Virus record (IMG/VR): IMGVR_UViG_3300036857_000169
Span: 1-46,678 of that record
DNA from: a virus
DNA length: 46,678 bases
Strand: one strand, 5' to 3'
Shown: piece by piece, positions 14,294 through 23,435 of the stretch
Position numbering within the stretch: position 1 is the stretch's first letter
Layout of the letters: the number at the start of each line of letters is the position of its first letter
Made by a program: the position numbers and the translations under genes
The notes under the pieces: model-generated
Database searches by the model: none
What the model was told of the DNA's origin: nothing
What the model saw: the letters and a program-made list of their open reading frames with translations, nothing else

Positions 14294-16597
14294 ATGTCTG
14301 ACCAGATCATCCTCGCCGCGAACCTCGCCAAGAAGGCCAGCGTCCGGAACTGGTTCAAGAAGGAACTCGCCCCCCTGGTGACGCAGGTCCGCAGCGAGAA
14401 GAACCAGGTGATCCGCCCGCAGTGGCTCCGCTACTACAACCAGTGGGCGCTGCGGGGCACCGAGCAAGCCTACCACGGCCGTCAACGTATGTACCTCCCT
14501 ATCTCCCACCGTATAGTGGAGAACTGGGTACAGAAATTGCGCGCCGATATCTTCCCCGACTCGGGCAAGTGGTTCAAGAACACCCCCGACGCGACCGCGA
14601 ATCAGGAGCGTGGCGTCGTCGTGCACGAACTCCTGATGAAACTCCTCCGCACCCAGATCAAGGCGACCGCCATCTTCCCCGGCTTCCTCCGCAACCTCTG
14701 CATCTTCGGCACCTCGCCGGTCGAGATGGGCTGGAAGCTGGACGAGCGCCAGGTCCCGACGCTCCAGGCGAAGGCGGGTCCCGACGGCTCCTCGACCGTC
14801 GTCGAGGAGGCCGTCCGCAAGGTCGTCCGCTACATCGGCCCGACCATGCGCGTGATCGATCCCTTCCTCTTCTACGTCTACCCCTACACTGCCCAGTTCA
14901 CCTACGACTGTGAACTGCTCTTTGAAGATATGTTGATAAACTGGGACACGCTCGAACGGATGGCCGACACGCCGATCGACCCCGACCGGCCCGACCTCGG
15001 CAACCAGATCGAGAACTGGCAGGGCGTGAAGGACCTCCGCAAGGGGGGCGGCGGCAGTGCGGCGACCGGCGACAAGTTCCAGGCGGAGCAGCTCCGCCTG
15101 CAGGCGCGCGGCCTCCAGTCGCGCTCGGAGAAGCTGCGCGAGGACCCGAAGCGTCCGCTGGACTTCACGAAGATCGCCTGGTACGGCGCGGTCGACGCCA
15201 GTGGCGCGTCGTCCGACGACAACGACGCCCTCCCCCCGCCCGACGTCCCGCAGTGGTGGCAACTCTGGGTGTGCGGCGACGACACGCTCGTCCAGTGCCG
15301 GCAAAACCCCTGGTGGAAGCAGCAACCGCCCTATCTCGCCGCCAAGTTCTGCGAGATGCAGTCCGAGTTCTGGGGCTACGGCGTCATGTTCCTCCTCGAC
15401 CATTTCCAATATTTCATGAATGATACCATGAATCAGACTGGCGATGGTCTCGTCTTCTCCCTCAACCCCATCGTCGCCATGGACGCCAACGCCGTCCAGT
15501 TCCCCGACTCGATCCGCATGGCCCCGGCCGCGCGCTGGCTGGTGCGCGACCCGCGCAACACCGTCAACTTCATCGAACCGCCGAAGGAGTCCGCGCAGGC
15601 TGGCATCATGGTCATCAACTTTCTCGTCGCCATGATGAACGACGTGTCGAACGTCGCGCCCTACGGCGCCGCCGGGCTCCAGGCGGGTGGCCGCGCTCGG
15701 GGTCGCGCGGTGCAGACGGCGACCGGGATGTCGATCCTGTCAGGAGAAGCACTCTTACAAGTAAGAGATGTAGTTGAGAATGTGGAGCAGGGCGTCCTGA
15801 ACGAGATGCTCGACTGGATGTTCACGCTGCTCCAGCAGTGCCTCGACCGCGACCTGGCGCTGCGCGTGGACGGCGCCGAGGGCGCGACCGTGCTGGAGAC
15901 GCAGGTCACCCGTGACACGCTGGTCGGCGGCTACACCTTCGACTGGCTCGGCTCGACCTTCTCATTCAATCAGAATGTTCGCACCCAGCAAATGTTAAAT
16001 TTTATCCAGATTCTAGCCAGAATCCCGCCCGAGTTCCTCGCCCAGGACAACGCGCGCGTCGACTGGAAGTACCTGCTCCGGGAAATCTGGTCGACCGGCT
16101 TCGGCGACCGCGAGGCCGAACTCATCATCAAGGACATCACTCCGACCCGCGCCGTCGACCCGATGATCGAGAACCAACTCTTCGAGGTCGGCCGAGGCGA
16201 CGAGGTGACCGTCTCGCCGATCGACGACGACATGCAGCACGCCCAGGTGCACAACGCCTGGCTCCAGTCCGCCGAGGGGCAGCAACTCCCCGACCAGGTG
16301 AAGCAGCAATTGATCCAGCACATCCAACGCCACGCCGCCTCCTACGTGATGAAGCAGCAAGCCGCCCAGCAGCAAGCTGCCCAGGCCGCCATGGCGCAGC
16401 TGCAAGGCGGCGGCGGACAGGCTCCTGGTCCTGGTGGCCCTCAAAGTGCCGCCCCCGGTGCTCCCCCGGGACCGCCAGGACCAGGGGGTCCACTCACGCC
16501 GTCGCGGAACGTGATGCCAGAGCCCCCGGGCCGTCCACCGCAGACCGCCAACGCGGGCGACATCGAGCGTCGCCTCCCACGCACCAACATGCAGTGA
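14294..16597 (+). CDS. portal protein, 767 aa
   Basis: The dodecameric channel at the head-tail vertex. Long podovirus-type portal: an N-terminal helical region with YYNQWALRG and YLPISHRIVENWVQKLRADIFP (about 70-95), a central alpha/beta body (FGTSPVEMGW, VIDPFLFYVYP), a long helical stem region, and a Gln-rich helix (about 685-715) followed by a Pro/Gly tail. Size and order (portal, two small genes, scaffold, coat) support the call. Several short patches of rare A/T-ending codons lie inside it, at about 14490, 14920, 15750 and 15965. Confidence 0.85.
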   Translation: MSDQIILAANLAKKASVRNWFKKELAPLVTQVRSEKNQVIRPQWLRYYNQWALRGTEQAYHGRQRMYLPISHRIVENWVQKLRADIFPDSGKWFKNTPDATANQERGVVVHELLMKLLRTQIKATAIFPGFLRNLCIFGTSPVEMGWKLDERQVPTLQAKAGPDGSSTVVEEAVRKVVRYIGPTMRVIDPFLFYVYPYTAQFTYDCELLFEDMLINWDTLERMADTPIDPDRPDLGNQIENWQGVKDLRKGGGGSAATGDKFQAEQLRLQARGLQSRSEKLREDPKRPLDFTKIAWYGAVDASGASSDDNDALPPPDVPQWWQLWVCGDDTLVQCRQNPWWKQQPPYLAAKFCEMQSEFWGYGVMFLLDHFQYFMNDTMNQTGDGLVFSLNPIVAMDANAVQFPDSIRMAPAARWLVRDPRNTVNFIEPPKESAQAGIMVINFLVAMMNDVSNVAPYGAAGLQAGGRARGRAVQTATGMSILSGEALLQVRDVVENVEQGVLNEMLDWMFTLLQQCLDRDLALRVDGAEGATVLETQVTRDTLVGGYTFDWLGSTFSFNQNVRTQQMLNFIQILARIPPEFLAQDNARVDWKYLLREIWSTGFGDREAELIIKDITPTRAVDPMIENQLFEVGRGDEVTVSPIDDDMQHAQVHNAWLQSAEGQQLPDQVKQQLIQHIQRHAASYVMKQQAAQQQAAQAAMAQLQGGGGQAPGPGGPQSAAPGAPPGPPGPGGPLTPSRNVMPEPPGRPPQTANAGDIERRLPRTNMQ

Positions 16598-16604
16598 GGC
16601 AGTC

Positions 16605-16880
16605 ATGGCCAAGACAATGCCGTCCAAGAAAGCAAACGTGTCAGCGAGCAAAGCGAAGACAATTCTCAGTGACGGGACCGTGCGCGGCAATCCGCTGACG
16701 ACGAAACAAAAGGGTCTGTTCGGCGCGATCGCCGGGGGCGCCCCGACAGCGGCGCCGACGGGACCGACGTCCCCGATGCCACCCACGCCCGCGCCGAAGG
16801 GCCGCCCGAAGCAACTCGCGATCGGCCAGCGTCCGATGCTCGGTGCGCGGACGAAAGCCGCGATGCGTGGGCGACGCTGA
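16605..16880 (+). CDS. small basic structural protein, 91 aa
   Basis: Lys/Arg-rich at both ends with a central LTTKQKGLFGAIAGGAP, a short motif of the type LTxKQxxxFGAxAGG that I associate with small head-region proteins of many phages. The middle is Pro/Thr-rich. It sits between portal and scaffold; precise role unknown. Confidence 0.6.
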   Translation: MAKTMPSKKANVSASKAKTILSDGTVRGNPLTTKQKGLFGAIAGGAPTAAPTGPTSPMPPTPAPKGRPKQLAIGQRPMLGARTKAAMRGRR

Positions 16881-17221
16881 TGCTGCGCGCGAGCGTCCGA
16901 CCCGCGCCTCCCGAGGCGGAGCGCGAGCATCCCGTCTTCGGCCCCGGCGGCCAGGCGAAGCTGCGCGCGATCGAAATCTCCGACGTCTGGCTGGCGCTGC
17001 GCGCGGGCATTCACGCGCAACGAGAAGCGTTGCTCTCGACCCCGCTCACGCCGGGGCGCGGCGAAACCCTGCAATCCCGGTGGGGTGCTATCCAGCAACT
17101 CTCAATTCTGCTACACGGCGGACCACAGATGATCCTCCAATACTCGCAACTGGCCGAGAAAGCGGGTGATGACGAGCAAGAAAGAGAGTACATCGCTCGC
17201 GCCCACACCTTCGAGGGATGA
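16880..17221 (+). CDS. hypothetical head-region protein, 113 aa
   Basis: Mostly helical (residues 30-110), with no family recognised. It overlaps the previous gene by 1 base (TGATG) and the scaffold gene by ATGA, so it belongs to the head operon. Confidence 0.6.
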   Translation: MLRASVRPAPPEAEREHPVFGPGGQAKLRAIEISDVWLALRAGIHAQREALLSTPLTPGRGETLQSRWGAIQQLSILLHGGPQMILQYSQLAEKAGDDEQEREYIARAHTFEG

Positions 17222-17973
17222 CCATGGCTGACGACGTCGCCAACCCGAACCAGGAATTGCTCGACGCGATCGCGCAGCGCGACTCCGCGCTCGCCGCCGC
17301 GAACGATCGCATGGCCCGGATGGAAGAGACGCTGAACGCGCTGCGTCCACCGCCGCCGAATCCGAACCAGCCGCCGCCCGGGAAGAAGTACGTCATCCCG
17401 CCGCACATTCGCCAGCAGATCGCCGGCCTCGGGCTCTCGGATCAAGAAATCGACCGCAACGGCGACCTGATCGTCCCCTTCATCCACGCCTACCTCGGCC
17501 AGGCGGCGCAGGAGATGCTCACCTTGGTCCGCCACCAGGCTGACGACCTGGAGCAGTTCCGCATGCTGCGCGACGCGGACAAGTTCCCGCACGCCGAGAC
17601 CCTCTTCGACGAGGTGACCCGCGTGCGCCAGGAGGAAGCGAAGGCCGGGCGCTACATGCCAGTCGACGTCGCCTACCGCGTTGCGCTCGCGAACAACTAC
17701 GACAAGATCGCGGGCGCGGGGACAGAGACGGCGGGCGGCGCTCCCGGCGGCCAATTCGGGACGAGCGCCCCGCGCGCGGCCTCGTCAACGCCGCCGCCGT
17801 CGCCCGTCGCCACCCGGTCCCGCGATGCCAGCGCCGGCTCGATGCTGCGCTCCGTCCGCGCGCCCGCGCTCGAACCGCAGCGCGAGCCGCGCACCGGGTC
17901 CGATTTGATGAGCATGTCCCGCGAGGAGCGCAAGCAGTTCTTCGAGGCCAACAAGGAGACGCCGATCCGCTAG
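17218..17973 (+). CDS. capsid scaffold protein, 251 aa
   Basis: Likely internal scaffold for prohead assembly. An N-terminal coiled coil (LLDAIAQRDSALAAANDRMA, about 13-40) is followed by a Pro linker, a helical core (about 60-165) and a flexible Ala/Pro/Arg-rich tail ending in a charged helix. The position directly before the coat gene and the low-complexity charged layout are typical. No protease motif is seen, so the scaffold may exit intact. Confidence 0.7.
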   Translation: MTMADDVANPNQELLDAIAQRDSALAAANDRMARMEETLNALRPPPPNPNQPPPGKKYVIPPHIRQQIAGLGLSDQEIDRNGDLIVPFIHAYLGQAAQEMLTLVRHQADDLEQFRMLRDADKFPHAETLFDEVTRVRQEEAKAGRYMPVDVAYRVALANNYDKIAGAGTETAGGAPGGQFGTSAPRAASSTPPPSPVATRSRDASAGSMLRSVRAPALEPQREPRTGSDLMSMSREERKQFFEANKETPIR

Positions 17974-18014
17974 GGTGCGGACTAACAGGTCAGTAGAAAG
18001 AAAGGAGAGCAGGA

Positions 18015-19334
18015 ATGGCAACCGAAACAAACCTGTCGACGTCCGCGAGCCTGAGCCCGGACGTCCTCGCCGTCTACATGATGGACGAGCTACTCGATCG
18101 CGCGGAGAAGGACACCGTCTTCTGGGCCATCTGCGAGAAGTCCGACATCCCGAAGGGCAGCGGGAAGACGGCGCAGTTCACGCGCTACGAGCGCCTCCCG
18201 CTCCCCGAAGCGCCGCTGGAAGAGTCGGTGACGCCGATCGCGACGCCGATCACGCTTTCCACCGTCGATGCCGTGCTCGACCAGTGGGGCGCGGTCGTCT
18301 CGATGTCCGACATCGTCGTGCTGGTCATCAAGCATCCCCTCGTCCAGCAAGCCCGCGAGCTACTCACCCTACAACATAACGAGCTAGTTGATAGAGAAGT
18401 GCAGGTCGTCGCGATGGGCTCGTCAAACGTCTACTTCGGCGGCAACAAGGCATCCCGCGCGTCGCTGACGGCTGGCGACGTGCTCGCGACCGACGACATC
18501 CGACGCATGGTCGCCCGGCTTCGCCAGAACGGCGCCCCGACCTTCACCGCTGGCATGTATAAGGGCATCGTCGACCCGTTCGTCGAGATGGACATCTCGA
18601 AGGACCCGACCTTCCAGACCGCTGGCACCTACAACAACTTGCAGACCATGAAGGACGCCGACATCGGGCGCTGGATGGGCGTCGAGTGGTCCCGTTCCAA
18701 CGGCATCCCCATCCTGACGCTGATGCCCGCCGGCTCGATCAGCGTCCCCGCCGCCGGCACGACGACGATCCCGCCCGGCGCCACGGGCTTCGACGCCAGC
18801 TCGACCGTCCGCGTGACGGTCACCCGGCTCGACCCCCAAACCGGCTTCGAGACGCAGGTCTCGACCGAAGCCTCGGTCACCAATGCCGCCGCCTTCGCGC
18901 CGACGGTGACGATCCAGGCCGCCGCGCCGACTGGCACCTACAAGGTCTACGCCTCGATGCAGGGAGGCGCCGCCGGCACCGCGACGCTCCAGGTCCGCAT
19001 CAAGCACACGACCGGCGCCTCCGGGGACACGGTCACGCTCGTCAAGGGGGGCGCCCCGACCGGCGCAGGGGTCTACGTCGTCACCGCCTCGGGTCCGGTC
19101 GCGCCGCCGATCCCGCCCGCCACGATCAACGTGCACATCTCCTACGTCCTCGGTCGTGGGTACTTGGGTGCCACGACTCTCGACGCCTTGAAGACCTACA
19201 TCGTGAACGCGACGGCCTCGGAGAGCGATCCGCTCGCGCAGCGCACCAAGGCGGGCTGGAAGCAACTCTTCAAAGCCCTCGTCCTGAATCCCGACTTCGG
19301 CACCCGCGTCGAGTCGGCCTCGCTCTTCGGCTGA
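18015..19334 (+). CDS. major capsid protein, N4-gp56 type, with inserted Ig-like domain, 439 aa
   Basis: The HK97-fold coat protein. Features of the N4-gp56 family: KTAQFTRYERLPLPEAPLEE near residue 50, a strand and helix around WGAVVSMSDIVVLV, and a C-terminal core resuming at ATINVHISYVLGRGYLG. Between about 236 and 375 lies a Thr/Val/Ala-rich all-beta segment (VRVTVTRLDPQTGFETQVS and following) that looks like one or two immunoglobulin-like domains, presumably displayed on the capsid. AAAGGAGAG precedes the ATG. The N-terminus also reads MATET, as in the two proteins at 8576 and 8680. Confidence 0.8.
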   Translation: MATETNLSTSASLSPDVLAVYMMDELLDRAEKDTVFWAICEKSDIPKGSGKTAQFTRYERLPLPEAPLEESVTPIATPITLSTVDAVLDQWGAVVSMSDIVVLVIKHPLVQQARELLTLQHNELVDREVQVVAMGSSNVYFGGNKASRASLTAGDVLATDDIRRMVARLRQNGAPTFTAGMYKGIVDPFVEMDISKDPTFQTAGTYNNLQTMKDADIGRWMGVEWSRSNGIPILTLMPAGSISVPAAGTTTIPPGATGFDASSTVRVTVTRLDPQTGFETQVSTEASVTNAAAFAPTVTIQAAAPTGTYKVYASMQGGAAGTATLQVRIKHTTGASGDTVTLVKGGAPTGAGVYVVTASGPVAPPIPPATINVHISYVLGRGYLGATTLDALKTYIVNATASESDPLAQRTKAGWKQLFKALVLNPDFGTRVESASLFG

Positions 19335-19338
19335 CACC

Positions 19339-19863
19339 ATGGCAGCGAAAGAGCGTCCTGAGTCCGCCCGTCCGCAGCGGGCTCAGGCGGAGGAGCGCGC
19401 CGAGCCGAAGTCCGGCGGGCAGGACGACGGCCCGGCCCTCTCCGACCTCTCCGACAAGAAACTCAAGTCCAAGTTAGTAAGATATACAGAAGACTTCCAG
19501 ATGCTCGCGGGCGACCCGACGCAAGCCGCGATGACCCGCCGGCTCGAACTGACGCGCCTGATGCGCGGCGTGCAGGACGTGCTCGACGCGCGCGAGGCGA
19601 TCGTCGAGGTGACCGTGCCCGCGTCGGTGACCGGCGAGCCCTACGTCGTCGGTCCCGCCGTCTTCCCGCCCGGCGTCTACTACGTCCGCGAGTCCGTCGC
19701 GCGCTACCTCCTCTGGCTGATCGACCAGAACCAGCGCGTGGAACTAAACCGGCTCAAATCGAACGGTCGCACGATCGATCTCGGCCACATCGGCCAGCGC
19801 GCCCGCATGGCCGCCATCAGCCGCGACACGGGCGACGACGACTACCAGGGCAGGGGACGGTGA
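19339..19863 (+). CDS. head-completion-region protein, 174 aa
   Basis: Disordered charged N-terminus (1-40), a helical middle (AAMTRRLELTRLMRGVQDVL) and a short beta segment rich in Pro, Val and Tyr (EPYVVGPAVFPPGVYYVRES). It follows the coat gene by 4 nt and overlaps the next start (TGATG). Family unknown; a virion protein is likely from position. Confidence 0.6.
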   Translation: MAAKERPESARPQRAQAEERAEPKSGGQDDGPALSDLSDKKLKSKLVRYTEDFQMLAGDPTQAAMTRRLELTRLMRGVQDVLDAREAIVEVTVPASVTGEPYVVGPAVFPPGVYYVRESVARYLLWLIDQNQRVELNRLKSNGRTIDLGHIGQRARMAAISRDTGDDDYQGRGR

Positions 19864-20069
19864 TGGCTAAGAAAGGTACCTTATTTGGGAAGCCGAAGTC
19901 GCAGGTCGTGAAGCACCCGGGCGCCTTCAAGGCGAAGGCGAAAGCCGCCGGGATGTCAACGTCGGCCTTCGCCTCCAAGGTGACGAAGAAGGGCAGTGGC
20001 GCCTCGACGCAGACGAAGCGCCAGGCGAATCTCGCCAAGACGTTCGCCAAGATGCGAGGTGGGAAATGA
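19863..20069 (+). CDS. small very basic protein with HPGAF motif, 68 aa
   Basis: Lys-rich (about one quarter Lys). It contains VVKHPGAFKAKAKAAGMS and a TKRQANLAKTFAKMR helix, a pattern I recognise from short conserved proteins in many phage head operons. It may bind DNA inside the head. Coupled upstream by TGATG and downstream by ATGA. Confidence 0.65.
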   Translation: MAKKGTLFGKPKSQVVKHPGAFKAKAKAAGMSTSAFASKVTKKGSGASTQTKRQANLAKTFAKMRGGK

Positions 20070-20458
20070 GCGAGCCTGCTCCCGTCGAGCCCTGGAGCTA
20101 CGGGCGCTACCGCGTCGTCATCCAGCGCCGGGTGACCGAGGAGGAGCAAATCTCGGTCGAGTGCTACGAGCCCTCGCTCGACCTGGCCACCGCCACCTTC
20201 GACGTGCTGATGGACCGGATGAACGCGCACCGCGTGCACTACAACGAGCAGGTCGTCATGGTCTCGCGGGGCAAACTCGCGCAACTCGACCGCCTGATCG
20301 AGGCGCGCGCCGAGGAAGTCCGTGACCTGGACGACGCCTGCGCCGAGCGTCGCGCCTGGCTCCTCTCGGCGGGCATCGACCCGGCCGACATGCCCGCCCC
20401 GCGCGAGCCGCGTCTGCACGCAGACGTGAACGACAACCCGAACGGAGACGATCGGTGA
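20066..20458 (+). CDS. hypothetical structural-region protein, 130 aa
   Basis: Beta-rich first half (YRVVIQRRVTEEEQISVECY) and helical second half (LAQLDRLIEARAEEVRDLDD), with a flexible end. ATGA and GTGA overlaps on each side place it firmly in the head-tail operon. No family recognised. Confidence 0.6.
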   Translation: MSEPAPVEPWSYGRYRVVIQRRVTEEEQISVECYEPSLDLATATFDVLMDRMNAHRVHYNEQVVMVSRGKLAQLDRLIEARAEEVRDLDDACAERRAWLLSAGIDPADMPAPREPRLHADVNDNPNGDDR

Positions 20459-21183
20459 GGTCGACACGCGGGCAGATGATCGATGCCGCGCTCCAGCGCG
20501 TTGGCAACACGACGCAATCGCTGATCGCCGCCGCCCGCGTGCGTTTGAACAAGATTCTCTTCGAGCTGCGCTACTCCTGGGACTGGCCCTTTCTCTTCAC
20601 GACGGCGCCGCTGGTGATCCCGACCAGCGGCTCCTTCGCGCTCCCCGAGAACTTCGCCAAGATGGAGGACGACCAGTCACTTCTCATCACGGCGACGGGC
20701 GGCGTCCCGATGCGCCGCGTCGTCACCGAGGTCGACCACCGCACCTTCTACACTACCGTCACCGATCTCTCGGTCGACGCGACGGTGCCGGTCATCTGGA
20801 CGATCGACTACTCGCAGCGCGCCCTCCCGACGCCGATCAACATCAACACGGTCGGCATCGGTGGCGTCGGCCTCGTCTACCCGCGCCCGCGCGACGCCTG
20901 CCAGGCGCTCATCCGGTACAAGCTGATCCCGCCCGACATGCCGCTCGACGACCCGGCTGCCTACGACAACGACATTCCTGGCTTCCCCTTTGATAACTTA
21001 ATAGTAGACTTGTTATTTGAGTGGGCGATGTCCTACGAAGTCGATCCGCGCCGGGGCGAGCAGTACACGGTGAACGCCGACGCGGTGAATCGCGCGCGGG
21101 GCTCCAGCTTCCCCGAGCGCTCCTACCCCTCGACCGTGCAGTTGGACCCGCTCGTCTTCTCCAAACCGTGGCAGGGGAACTGA
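20455..21183 (+). CDS. head-tail adaptor, P22 gp4-like, 242 aa
   Basis: Probably binds beneath the portal and closes the filled head. The helical N-terminus (MIDAALQRVGNTTQSLIAAARVRLNKILFEL), then WDWPFLF, a beta-rich centre and a C-terminal VDLLFEWAMSYE are the layout of gp4/T7 gp11-type adaptors. A GTG start at 20455 overlaps the previous stop (GTGA) with GGAG upstream; ATG at residue 8 is the alternative. It precedes a gp10-like protein, as in P22-type phages. An A/T-rich codon patch spans 20988-21025. Confidence 0.7.
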   Translation: MRSTRGQMIDAALQRVGNTTQSLIAAARVRLNKILFELRYSWDWPFLFTTAPLVIPTSGSFALPENFAKMEDDQSLLITATGGVPMRRVVTEVDHRTFYTTVTDLSVDATVPVIWTIDYSQRALPTPININTVGIGGVGLVYPRPRDACQALIRYKLIPPDMPLDDPAAYDNDIPGFPFDNLIVDLLFEWAMSYEVDPRRGEQYTVNADAVNRARGSSFPERSYPSTVQLDPLVFSKPWQGN

Positions 21184-21296
21184 TGCGCACCGGGTGGCTC
21201 TCGCGGGCACTCTGCTGGATGGGCGCGCACGACTGGCGTGACGGTCCCGGCTCCGCGTGCACACGCTGTGGACGCCTGGACGACCGCTGGGACTGA
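21183..21296 (+). CDS. small cysteine-pair protein, 37 aa
   Basis: Trp-rich peptide with CTRC near its end. It is coupled by TGATG to the adaptor gene and stops 3 nt before the next ATG. It belongs to the same set of very small Cys-pair proteins seen throughout this genome. Function unknown. Confidence 0.5.
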   Translation: MRTGWLSRALCWMGAHDWRDGPGSACTRCGRLDDRWD

Positions 21297-21299
21297 GCG

Positions 21300-23423
21300 A
21301 TGGCGGCGCCGAAAGACGCCCCCGAGCAAGCGTTCCGCTTGCGGAAATTCCAGGGCACGGCGACCGAGCCCGACTCGACCTTCCTCGGCGCCTCCTTCCT
21401 CTCGCGCTCGCAGAACTGGATACCGACGCAATCCTACCGTCTCGGCAAGCGCCCCGGCTCGCGGCTCCTCGCCGACGTCGGCCTCGGCACCGTCCGCATC
21501 ACCGATCTCCTCCCCGCCTACTCGATCGGCGAAAATTTCTATCTCTACGCCTACTGTCAGACGGCGAGTGGCGCGCAGGTGAACCAGTCCGCCGCCGAGG
21601 GTGCCTTCGCGGCCACCCCGGGCGTCACCTTCGCGTCCGCGACCGCCTTCGGCCGGCTCATCACCTTCCGCGACCGCGTCTACGCCGGCAACGGCGTCGA
21701 TCCGCTCAAGTCCTGGGTGATCGGTGACACCGATCCGTCGCACGTCCAGACCTACGCCGCGATGGCGCTCGACGCTCCCGCGACCGCGCCCGACACTGCC
21801 ATCGCCGCTGCCGCCGCCGGCTCCGACGAGGTGCCAACCGGCACCTACTCCTACGCCTGGGGACGCTTCGACAAGAACTCGGGGCTCTACGTCGGACGCA
21901 CCGCCGCCGAGCAAGTCATCATCCCGGTGCAGTCGACGATCACCTTCACAGCCCCGCCGGGCGCCCTCGGCCCGAATCAGGTCTATCGCCTCTTCGTCAG
22001 TCCCCGGAACTACCCGATCGAGTACGCGACGATGCAAGCCGACTCGGTCACGACCGGGGCGACGACGGCGAAGTTCTCCTCGTTCGACGTGTCCGACACG
22101 CGCTGCCCGGTCTCGGCTGGCGTCGCGCGCACTGGCAACATGTTCGTCATCTGGCGGAACCGCGTCGTCTTCGCCGGCAGTGCCACCGACCCCTACTCGG
22201 TCTACGCGACCGACGTCATCCTCCCCGGGCTGGAGCAAGCGACCTTCAACCAGGGCACCTTCTTCCCGGTCAACGCCAAGGTCCCACTCCCACGCAAGGT
22301 GACCGGCGTCGGCATCGCCGGGGTGACGTCCGACCAGGAGGCGCAGTCGCCGCTCCTCTTCTTCACCGCGTCCCAGACCTTCCTCTGCACGGGCGACCCG
22401 TTCGACCCGCTCGACACCACAGCTACCTTAGTAGAACTATCATCTAGAGTGGGCTGCATCGGACACGATAGCATAGTAAATACCCCCTATGGTACACTGT
22501 TTTGTGGTATCGACTCGGTCTACATGATCCCGCCCGGTGGCGGCTACCCGCAAGACCTGGGCTGGCCGATCGCCGACCAGATTCGCCAAATCCCGCCCGG
22601 GGTGCGGGCGACGATCAGCGCCGTCTTCCACAAGCAATTCTACAAACTCGCGATCCCGGGCGCGTCGGGGACGACGAACACGCAGCAGTGGTGGCTCGAT
22701 CTGCGCCAGGGTGTCCAGGCGTCGCCGTCGTGGTGGGGACCGCACTCGATCGGCATCACCTCGCTGGGCGACGCCCCGCTCGCGCTCTCGACGCTCGCCG
22801 CCGACCCGTCCTCGCTCGCCGAGGTCGACCGGGGCTACGCCGCCATCGCCGAGTCGGACCACGTCGTCCTCCACCACCAACTCGACCGCTTCACCGACTA
22901 CTACCCCGGGAAGACGAACGGCGCCGGGGTCGCATCCATCCTCCAGAGTGGCCGCTTCGACGGCGACATGCCCTTTACCGCGAAGGTCATCACGCGGCTC
23001 CGCGTGATCGCGCAGACCGCCGCCAAGTCGCCGCTTGGCTGCACGCTCATGCTCGACAACGGGCAGGCGACCAAGATCGACGACATCATGCTGGGCGAGG
23101 ACATGGACCCCGCCGGCCAGTTCGTGCACTTGACCCCGTTCGGCGACCCACCCTTCCCGCCCGCGAACCAGTGCTGGAACACTGCCAAGTTCGGCTCCAT
23201 CTCGCCCGCCGAGGCGCAGACGATCACGCCCTACGCCCGCCCGCGCTGCCTCTCGGTCAGCGTCGTCCTGACGCACGCGCCGCGCCCCGAGGACGACCCG
23301 ACCACCAACACCGTCCCGGCCGTCGAACTGCGCGACTTTGAACTCCTCTACATCCCGAGCGAGCGCAAGGTGCGCTACACGGGTGTCGCCGGCCGCTTCC
23401 GCCAGGAGCGCGTCTCCGTCTAG
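21300..23423 (+). CDS. tail hub / DNA-stabilisation protein, gp10-like, 707 aa
   Basis: Beta-rich throughout, with the N-terminal hallmark RSQNWIPTQSYRLGKRPGSR (a packaged-DNA stabilisation or tail-nozzle type start) and repeated propeller-like strands (FRDRVYAGNGVDPLKSWV, IWRNRVVFAGSATDPYSVY, FFTASQTFLCTGDPFDPL). It sits directly after the adaptor, matching the order gp4-gp10 of P22-like short tails. The C-terminal domain (about 600-707) may contact fibres. An A/T-rich codon patch lies at 22418-22505. Confidence 0.7.
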   Translation: MAAPKDAPEQAFRLRKFQGTATEPDSTFLGASFLSRSQNWIPTQSYRLGKRPGSRLLADVGLGTVRITDLLPAYSIGENFYLYAYCQTASGAQVNQSAAEGAFAATPGVTFASATAFGRLITFRDRVYAGNGVDPLKSWVIGDTDPSHVQTYAAMALDAPATAPDTAIAAAAAGSDEVPTGTYSYAWGRFDKNSGLYVGRTAAEQVIIPVQSTITFTAPPGALGPNQVYRLFVSPRNYPIEYATMQADSVTTGATTAKFSSFDVSDTRCPVSAGVARTGNMFVIWRNRVVFAGSATDPYSVYATDVILPGLEQATFNQGTFFPVNAKVPLPRKVTGVGIAGVTSDQEAQSPLLFFTASQTFLCTGDPFDPLDTTATLVELSSRVGCIGHDSIVNTPYGTLFCGIDSVYMIPPGGGYPQDLGWPIADQIRQIPPGVRATISAVFHKQFYKLAIPGASGTTNTQQWWLDLRQGVQASPSWWGPHSIGITSLGDAPLALSTLAADPSSLAEVDRGYAAIAESDHVVLHHQLDRFTDYYPGKTNGAGVASILQSGRFDGDMPFTAKVITRLRVIAQTAAKSPLGCTLMLDNGQATKIDDIMLGEDMDPAGQFVHLTPFGDPPFPPANQCWNTAKFGSISPAEAQTITPYARPRCLSVSVVLTHAPRPEDDPTTNTVPAVELRDFELLYIPSERKVRYTGVAGRFRQERVSV

Positions 23424-23435
23424 GAGGCTCCCCCG

